Assembly: GCA_000719695.1 (NCBI GenBank)
Contig: JOHN01000048.1
Span: 17,355 to 81,354, forward strand
Length of the DNA stretch: 64,000 nt
DNA from: Streptomyces sp. NRRL F-6131
GTDB lineage: Bacteria; Actinomycetota; Actinomycetes; Streptomycetales; Streptomycetaceae
Direction: 5' to 3'
Shown: positions 58,641 to 64,000 of the stretch, piece after piece
Position numbering within the stretch: the first letter of the stretch is position 1
Layout: each line of letters opens with the position of its first letter
Made by a program: the position numbers and the translations under genes
Notes under the pieces: generated by a model
The model's database searches: none
Seen by the model: the letters and a program-made list of their open reading frames with translations, nothing else
Told to the model about the DNA's origin: nothing

Positions 58641-61253
58641 GTGACAGCAGCGCAGCAGGACCGGACCGACCCGACCGACCGGAATGACCGGACCGACCGG
58701 GGCGACCGCGGCGATCTCCCGGGAACGGGCGGCCGGACGGCGTCGCCGGAGTGGACCGGTCGCTGGGTCGCCGAGCGGGCCGGCGTCGCGCTGACCGGCT
58801 CCGAGCGGCTCCCCGAACTGGTCGGCCTCGCCCTGCGGGAGAACCGCAAGCGCGCCCACCTGCTGGTCTCCACCGTCCTCGGCAAGCACGTCCCGCAGCG
58901 CCCCGCCGTGGTGCACGGCGCCGGCCTGGAGCTCGGCCGCCTGGTCCGCGAGCTGCTCGGCCCGCTCGGCGAGGAGACCGTCGCCCGCGCCGTCGTGCTC
59001 GGCTACGCGGAGACCGCCACCGGCCTCGGCCACAGCGTCGCCGACGGCTTGGACGCCCCCTACCTGCACTCCACCCGCCGCCCGGTGCCCGGCCTCACCC
59101 CGGTCGGCGGCTTCGAGGAGGAGCACTCGCACGCCACCTCCCACCTGCTGCTGCCCGCCGACCCCCGGCTGCTCGCCGGCGACGGCCCGCTCGTCCTGGT
59201 GGACGACGAGTTCTCCACCGGCACCACCGTGCTCAACACCATCCGCGAACTGCACGCCCACCACCCGCGCGACCACTACGTGGTGGTCGCGCTCGTCGAC
59301 CTGCGCGGCCCGGCCGACCGGCAGCGGCTCGCCGACACCGCCGCCGAACTCGGCGTCCGGCTCGACCTGGTGGCGCTCGCCGGCGGCGGCGTCGAGCTGC
59401 CCGACGACGTCCTGGAGCGGGCCGAGCGGCTGATCGCCGAGGTCGGTCCGGCTCCCGAGCCGCCGGCCGCCCCGGCCGCCCCGCTGGTGCGGGTCGACCT
59501 CGCCTGGCCGGACGGGCTGCCCGACGGCGGGCGGCACGGGTTCACCCGGGAGCACCGGGCCCGGCTGGAGGCGGCACTGCCGGGGCTGGCGGAGCAGCTG
59601 GCGGAGGCGGTGGCCCCGGGCGGCGCTGGTGGCGGTGGCGGCGGTGGCGGCGGTGGCGTTGACGGTGTGGACGGCGGCGGGGCCCGTGTCCTGGTGCTCG
59701 GCTCCGAGGAGCTGATGTACGCGCCGCTGCGGCTGGCCGGCGCCCTCGCCGAGCGGCTGCCCGGCGGCGCCGACCGCGTCCGCTACTCCACCACCACCCG
59801 CTCGCCCGTCCTCGCCGTCGACGACCCCGGCTACGCCATCCGCACCCGGCTGACCTTCCCGGCCCACGACGACCCCGCCGACGACTCCTCGCGCGAGCGC
59901 TACGTCTACAACGTCGCCCCCGGTGCCGACCCCGCCCGCCGCTTCGACACCGTGGTGCTGGTCGTCGACGACATCGCCGACACCCCCGCCCTGCACGAGG
60001 GCGAGCGCGCCCTGCTCGGCCTGCTCCGCCGGGTCACCGACCGGGTGGTGCTCGCCGTCCTGCCGTCCCACCGGCCCGCCGCCCCCCACCGGGCCGCCCC
60101 GGCCCGTCCGCTGTACGGCCCGGAGTTCTCCTCCTACCGCGCCGACGAGGTGGCCTGGCTGCTCAAGGACCTCTCCGGCGTCGCCCTGGAGGCGCCCACC
60201 GAGGAGCGCGAGGAGGCCGTGCAGACCGGCGGCGCCCACTACGCCGAGTCGCTGCCCGTCGAGTACCAGCCGAGCCCCGAGTACCAGGAGCTGTTCCACC
60301 AGGCGCTGCGGGTCTCCGCCCGGCGGATCGCCCTCGCCGTCGGCACCGTCGCCGAGACCCTGCTGCGCGAACGCGGCCCCGACCTGGTGCTCGCCTCGCT
60401 GGCCCGCGCCGGGACGCCCGTCGGCATCCTGATCCGCCGCTGGCTCGCCGCCGGCCACGGCCTCGACGCCCCGCACTACGCCGTCTCGATCGTCCGCGGC
60501 CGCGGCATCGACCCGGTCGCCCTGCGCTACCTCGACGCCCACCACCGGGCCGCCGACGTGGTGTTCGTCGACGGCTGGACCGGCAAGGGCGCGATCACCC
60601 GCGAACTCGCCGAAGCCCTCCGGGGGACCGGCTTCGACCCCGACCTCGCCGTCCTCGCTGACCCCGGCCGCTGCGTGCGCACCTTCGGCACCCGGGACGA
60701 CTTCCTGATCCCCTCCGCCTGCCTCAACTCGACCGTCTCCGGCCTGGTGTCGCGCACCGTGCTGCGCGCCGACCTGATCGGCCCCGACGAGTTCCACGGC
60801 GCCAAGCACTACACCGAGCTGGCCGGCGCCGACGTCTCCGGCGCCTTCCTGGACACCGTCGCCGACCACTTCGCCGACGTCCGGGCGGAAGCCCTCGCGG
60901 CCGCCGACCGGTTCCTCGCCGCCGAGCACGCCGCCGAGCGCGCCCCCGACTGGGCCGGCTGGGCCGCCGTCGAGCGGATCAGCGCCGAGTACGGCATCGA
61001 CAGCGTCAACCTGGTCAAGCCCGGTGTCGGCGAGACCACCCGGGTCATGCTGCGCCGCGTCCCCTGGCGGGTGCTTGCCCGGCGCGGCGCCGGCGCGGAC
61101 CTCGACCACGTCCGGCTGCTCGCCGCCCAGCGCGGGGTGCCGGTCGAGGAGGTGGACGACCTGCCGTACTCCTGCGTCGGCCTCATCCACCCCCGCTACA
61201 CCCGGGGGGCGACCGGCACCTCCGGCACGGCCGTCCTCACGAAGGAGTCCTGA
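58641..61253 (+). CDS. PRTase-TRSP-StiP fusion protein of the ter pathway
   Basis: An 870-residue fusion. After a 35-residue Asp/Arg-rich lead, residues about 40-265 form a first phosphoribosyltransferase domain with the PRPP loop VLVDDEFSTGTTVLNTI (186-202). A Gly run (330-339) leads to the TRSP domain (about 350-480). Residues about 494-870 form a StiP-type second PRTase: SSYRADEVAWLLKDLSGVAL, LVLASLARAGTPVGILIRRW, VFVDGWTGKGAITRELAEAL (641-660) and FLIPSACLNSTVSGLVSRTV. In Ter systems these domains are predicted to build a nucleoside-like metabolite; the name StiP (cysteine protease) reflects an older annotation. GTG at 58641 follows AGGA. HAD follows by 6 bp. Confidence 0.92.
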   Translation: MTAAQQDRTDPTDRNDRTDRGDRGDLPGTGGRTASPEWTGRWVAERAGVALTGSERLPELVGLALRENRKRAHLLVSTVLGKHVPQRPAVVHGAGLELGRLVRELLGPLGEETVARAVVLGYAETATGLGHSVADGLDAPYLHSTRRPVPGLTPVGGFEEEHSHATSHLLLPADPRLLAGDGPLVLVDDEFSTGTTVLNTIRELHAHHPRDHYVVVALVDLRGPADRQRLADTAAELGVRLDLVALAGGGVELPDDVLERAERLIAEVGPAPEPPAAPAAPLVRVDLAWPDGLPDGGRHGFTREHRARLEAALPGLAEQLAEAVAPGGAGGGGGGGGGGVDGVDGGGARVLVLGSEELMYAPLRLAGALAERLPGGADRVRYSTTTRSPVLAVDDPGYAIRTRLTFPAHDDPADDSSRERYVYNVAPGADPARRFDTVVLVVDDIADTPALHEGERALLGLLRRVTDRVVLAVLPSHRPAAPHRAAPARPLYGPEFSSYRADEVAWLLKDLSGVALEAPTEEREEAVQTGGAHYAESLPVEYQPSPEYQELFHQALRVSARRIALAVGTVAETLLRERGPDLVLASLARAGTPVGILIRRWLAAGHGLDAPHYAVSIVRGRGIDPVALRYLDAHHRAADVVFVDGWTGKGAITRELAEALRGTGFDPDLAVLADPGRCVRTFGTRDDFLIPSACLNSTVSGLVSRTVLRADLIGPDEFHGAKHYTELAGADVSGAFLDTVADHFADVRAEALAAADRFLAAEHAAERAPDWAGWAAVERISAEYGIDSVNLVKPGVGETTRVMLRRVPWRVLARRGAGADLDHVRLLAAQRGVPVEEVDDLPYSCVGLIHPRYTRGATGTSGTAVLTKES

Positions 61254-61259
61254 GCCCCG

Positions 61260-62216
61260 ATGAGTGGTCACGCCCGCCCGGACGGCGGATCCGCCGCCGC
61301 ACCGCGTTCCGCCGTACCGCGCTTCGCCGCCGCACCGCGCTTCGTCGTCGCGAGCGACCTCGACCGCACCCTGATCTACTCCAACCGCGCCCTCGCCCTG
61401 GACGTGCCGGACCGGCTCGCGCCGCGGCTGCTCTCCGTCGAGGTGCACGACGGCAAGGCGCTCTCCTTCATGACCGAGCAGGCCGCCGCGCTGCTCGTCG
61501 AACTCACCCGGGAAGCCGTCCTCGTCCCCGCCACCACCCGCACCCGGGCCCAGTACGAGCGGGTCAACCTGCCCGGCCCGACCCCCGGCTGGATCCCGCC
61601 GTACGCGATCTGCGCCAACGGCGGCCGGCTGCTCGTCGACGGCGTCCCGGACGAGGACTGGCAGGCCGAGATGGCCGGCCGGCTGGCCGACGGGGCGGCG
61701 CCGCTGGCGGAGGTCGTCGAGCACCTGGCGCTCTGTGCCGACCCCGAGTGGACGCACAAGCGGCGGGTCGCCGACGAGCTGTTCGCCTACCTGGTCGTGG
61801 AGCGCGCCGACCTGCCGCCGGGCTGGCTCGCCGAACTCACCGGCTGGTGCGCCGAACGCGGCTGGACCGTCTCGCTCCAGGGCCGCAAGGTGTACGCGGT
61901 ACCGGCGCCGCTCAGCAAGAGCGCGGCACTGGCGGAGGTCGTCCGCCGGGTCGGCGGCGCCACCGTGCTCTCGGCCGGCGACTCGCTGCTCGACGCCGAC
62001 CTGCTGCTCGCCGCCGACGCCGCCTGGCGCCCCGGCCACGGCGAGCTGGCCGACACCGGGTGGACCGCGCCCGGCGTCACCGCCCTCGACGAGGTCGGCG
62101 TCGCGGCGGGCGAGGAGATCGCCCGCCGCTTCCTGGCGCACGTCCGGGGCGAGGCCGCCGGGGGCGGCGGGGGCGGTGTCCCGGCGCCCGGGGCGGTCGC
62201 ACCCGCCGTCCGCTAG
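61260..62216 (+). CDS. HAD family phosphatase of the ter pathway
   Basis: A 318-residue HAD-superfamily hydrolase. Motif I is VVASDLDRTLIYSN (nucleophile Asp33, acid/base Asp35), motif II Thr in LVPATTRTRAQY, motif III Lys in SKSAALAEVVRRVGGATVLS, and motif IV SAGDSLLDADLLLAA. A cap domain with GWIPPYAICANGGRLLVDG is inserted. Sucrose-phosphatase-like members act on sugar or nucleotide phosphates. Six bp after the PRTase fusion, so co-translated and likely to dephosphorylate its product. The stop shares bases with the convergent FmdB gene. Confidence 0.9.
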   Translation: MSGHARPDGGSAAAPRSAVPRFAAAPRFVVASDLDRTLIYSNRALALDVPDRLAPRLLSVEVHDGKALSFMTEQAAALLVELTREAVLVPATTRTRAQYERVNLPGPTPGWIPPYAICANGGRLLVDGVPDEDWQAEMAGRLADGAAPLAEVVEHLALCADPEWTHKRRVADELFAYLVVERADLPPGWLAELTGWCAERGWTVSLQGRKVYAVPAPLSKSAALAEVVRRVGGATVLSAGDSLLDADLLLAADAAWRPGHGELADTGWTAPGVTALDEVGVAAGEEIARRFLAHVRGEAAGGGGGGVPAPGAVAPAVR

Positions 62217-62440
62217 CCGCAGCAGCCGCCCCCGCAGCACCCGCCGCCGCCACCGGCCGACGGGGCCTGCTGCGGGGCGGCGCCGGCGGAGGCCGCGCCG
62301 GTCACGGCGACGGTCGACAGCAGCTTGACGGTGTCCTGGTGGCCCTGCGGGCAGACGGCGGGGTCGTTGGCCTGCGCCATCGCACGGCGGAGCTCGAACG
62401 TGGCGCCGCAGGAGCGGCAGCGGAAGTCATAACGAGGCAT
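62213..62440 (-). CDS. FmdB-type zinc-ribbon protein
   Basis: A 75-residue protein. The FmdB zinc ribbon is PRYDFRCRSCGATFELRRAM (Cys-X2-Cys) with the second pair in AVCPQGHQDTVKLLS, where the partner of Cys is Gly-His, so the second half-site is Cys/His. The tail SAGGGGGCCGGGCCG is Cys/Gly-rich, as in many actinobacterial members. Role unknown; FmdB is linked to amide and urea transport regulation in Methylophilus. Its stop codon overlaps that of the convergent HAD gene. Confidence 0.9.
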   Translation of the reverse strand: MPRYDFRCRSCGATFELRRAMAQANDPAVCPQGHQDTVKLLSTVAVTGAASAGAAPQQAPSAGGGGGCCGGGCCG

Positions 62441-62544
62441 ACCGTCAGCGTATCCGCGCCACCACCGGCCGAACCTCCCCCCGCCGCTGCCCGCCGCCGG
62501 GACCGGCCTCCGCCCCGCGGGCCCCGCTTCTGGTCCGCAGCGAT

Positions 62545-63948
62545 CTACTTCTGACCCCCGAGCTCGCCGCGGATCAGCTCCACCACGTCCGCCGCCGTCT
62601 CCCGCACCGCGGCCAGCTCGGTCAGGAACCGCCAGTAGTCCGGGTGCCGCCCGGCCGCCTCCAGTTCGGCCACCGCGCGGTCCAGCCGGGCCACCGCCGC
62701 GTCCAGCGGCGCGGCGTGCCGCGGATCCGGCGCCTGCCGCCCCGCCATCGCGAGCCGCTGGGCGTCGCGCAACGCGAACCGGGCCCGGTCGACCTCCTTG
62801 TTCGGGTCGATCTGCACCTCGTTCAGCTGCCGCAGCCGCTCGTTCACCGCGACCACCGAACCGTCCGCCGTGTTCAGCAGCGCGCGCACCGTCCCCAACG
62901 CCGCCGTGGCGTCCGCCCACCGCTGCTCGTCCCGGGCCCGGGACGCCTCGGCCAGCTTGGCCCCGGCGGCCCGCCCGGCCTCCGCCACCTGCTCCGGCAC
63001 CTGCTGGAGGTCCTGCCAGCACGCGGCCGAGAACCGCCGGCGCAACTCGCTCAGCGCCGGATCCACCGTGCCCGCCTTGGTCTCCAGCGCCTGGATCCTG
63101 GTCCGCAGACTGGCCACCCGCCGGTCGAGCTCCCTGGCCCGTTCCGGCAGGTGCCCCGCCTCCGCCGCGATCGCCTCCGCGCGCTCCTTCACCCGCTCGG
63201 CCCGCTCCAGGGTGCCCGGCACCCCGTGCTGCCCGACCCCCTCGTTCAGCCGCCCCAGCTCCGGCGCCAGCTCGGCCAGCCGCGCCGCCAGCTCGTCCGC
63301 CCGCAGCCCGGCCCCGCGCGCCGCGTCCAGCGCGTTGCTCGCGGCCAGCAACGCCTGCTTGGCCTGCTCCACCGCCGGGGTCACCCGCATCAGCTGCGAC
63401 TCGGCCCGCTCCAGCGTCGGCTGCAGCTTGCGCAGGAAGTCGTTCAGCTCGGCGAGCGCCGAACCGAGCTGGCCCTTCACATCGTCCAACTGGTGCTTCG
63501 CGCGCGCCGCGACACCGGACTCCAGGTCCTCCGCGTCCAGGTCGTGCGCGTCCAGGGCGGTCAGGTAGTTCACGGTCACCTGGTCGACCCGGCCCGAGAT
63601 CGCCTCGAAGTCCGCGAGCGCCCGCCGGGCCGTCGCACTGTCCCCCGCGGACCGCACCGTCTCCACCGCCAGCCGCACCTCGCGCTGGGTCGAGTCGACG
63701 TCGTAGAACGCCTGCTGCGCCGCGTCCCGCGCCGCCCGGGCGTCCGCCCGCATGCCGTCACCCCCGCGCCGCCCCCACCAGCCCCCGCCGGTCCCGAACG
63801 ACGCCGCCCCCGCGGCCCCCAACGCCCCCACGACCACCAACGGCAGCACCAGCACCTCGGCCACCGCGCTCCCCGGCCACCGCCGCCCCCGCCCGCCTCC
63901 GCCGGCCACCCTCACTGCGCGCTCCCTGGTTCCCGACCGCTGATCCAC
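62545..63948 (-). CDS. Membrane-anchored coiled-coil protein of unknown function
   Basis: About 467 residues from GTG 63948, or 479 from 63984. A basic Gly/Arg-rich tip precedes one membrane helix (VAEVLVLPLVVVGALGAAGA). The remaining 400 residues are almost all helical, with long heptad-like segments (QFYDVDSTQREV-type to LERAERVKERAEAIAAEAGH, ELDRRVASLRTRIQALETKA), giving an EzrA-like layout. I do not recognise a family. Adjacent genes are ter-related and an FmdB protein. It would be an elongated cytoplasmic or wall-side rod. The N-terminal start choice is uncertain. Confidence 0.75.
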   Translation of the reverse strand: MDQRSGTRERAVRVAGGGGRGRRWPGSAVAEVLVLPLVVVGALGAAGAASFGTGGGWWGRRGGDGMRADARAARDAAQQAFYDVDSTQREVRLAVETVRSAGDSATARRALADFEAISGRVDQVTVNYLTALDAHDLDAEDLESGVAARAKHQLDDVKGQLGSALAELNDFLRKLQPTLERAESQLMRVTPAVEQAKQALLAASNALDAARGAGLRADELAARLAELAPELGRLNEGVGQHGVPGTLERAERVKERAEAIAAEAGHLPERARELDRRVASLRTRIQALETKAGTVDPALSELRRRFSAACWQDLQQVPEQVAEAGRAAGAKLAEASRARDEQRWADATAALGTVRALLNTADGSVVAVNERLRQLNEVQIDPNKEVDRARFALRDAQRLAMAGRQAPDPRHAAPLDAAVARLDRAVAELEAAGRHPDYWRFLTELAAVRETAADVVELIRGELGGQK

Positions 63949-64000
63949 CGCCCATTCTTCCCGATCACCCCCCGGACCCGGCACCCCACCCGCCCCACCC
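63949..64000. other. Right window edge
   Basis: About 50 bp beyond the preferred start of the coiled-coil gene, rich in C on the plus strand. No feature is supported. Confidence 0.4.

Overview
The window is high-GC actinobacterial chromosome, almost certainly Streptomyces or the close relative Kitasatospora. The reasons are the extreme third-position GC (long open frames on both strands), GTG and even TTG starts, mRNAs that look leaderless, and a recognisable Streptomyces core gene set: dgt-dnaG-hrdA, the fasR-fabD-fabH-acpP-fabF operon, aceE and a ter-type stress cluster. No rRNA, phage, plasmid, CRISPR or complete insertion sequence was seen. Three tRNA genes are present. The first gene is cut by the left window edge.

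Layout. 1-10 kb: a partial ADP-ribosylglycohydrolase, a GNAT acetyltransferase, a PAC2 protein, a secreted SGNH-hydrolase lipoprotein, a dGTPase-like protein, DNA primase and a group 2 sigma factor. 10-15 kb, mostly minus strand: an XRE/DUF2690 membrane protein, a glutamate decarboxylase interrupted by one in-frame TAG, an FGGY sugar kinase and a small YtxH-like protein. 15-22 kb: two tRNA-Asn, a secreted trypsin-like protease, a CAU tRNA, a D-cysteine desulfhydrase/ACC-deaminase-like enzyme, an LCP cell-wall ligase, a divergent MarR/oxidoreductase pair and a DUF3145 protein. 22-27.5 kb: the primary fatty-acid synthase operon with its PucR-type activator. 27.5-31.5 kb: pirin, a serine beta-lactamase-like hydrolase, MerR, a mycothiol-dependent-type enzyme and a WYL regulator with a perfect inverted repeat between the last two.

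31.5-43 kb is the most accessory-looking part. It holds two paralogous exported DUF1023 alpha/beta hydrolases that flank a copper radical oxidase, a DyP peroxidase carrying a C-terminal four-repeat domain that may be a hemopexin-like propeller, and a membrane acyltransferase. A two-component system follows, then a TetR/MFS drug-efflux pair. The oxidase-peroxidase couple is the best candidate for a little-described system: one enzyme can make H2O2 and the neighbour can use it.

45-64 kb: a proline-rich secreted protein, aceE, DUF3052, a peroxiredoxin, and then a ter stress island. The island has two canonical TerD proteins, a DUF475/TerC-like membrane protein, a DUF2637 protein with a polyserine tract, a TerA-like protein, a divergent TerD with a Pro/Tyr-rich tail, and the biosynthetic arm (HpcH/HpaI-citE-like lyase, a PRTase-TRSP-StiP fusion, a HAD phosphatase). 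Established work on Ter systems links such lyase/PRTase/HAD sets to an unidentified nucleoside-like metabolite. An FmdB zinc-ribbon protein and a coiled-coil protein close the window. All functional calls are by eye; no database search was run.
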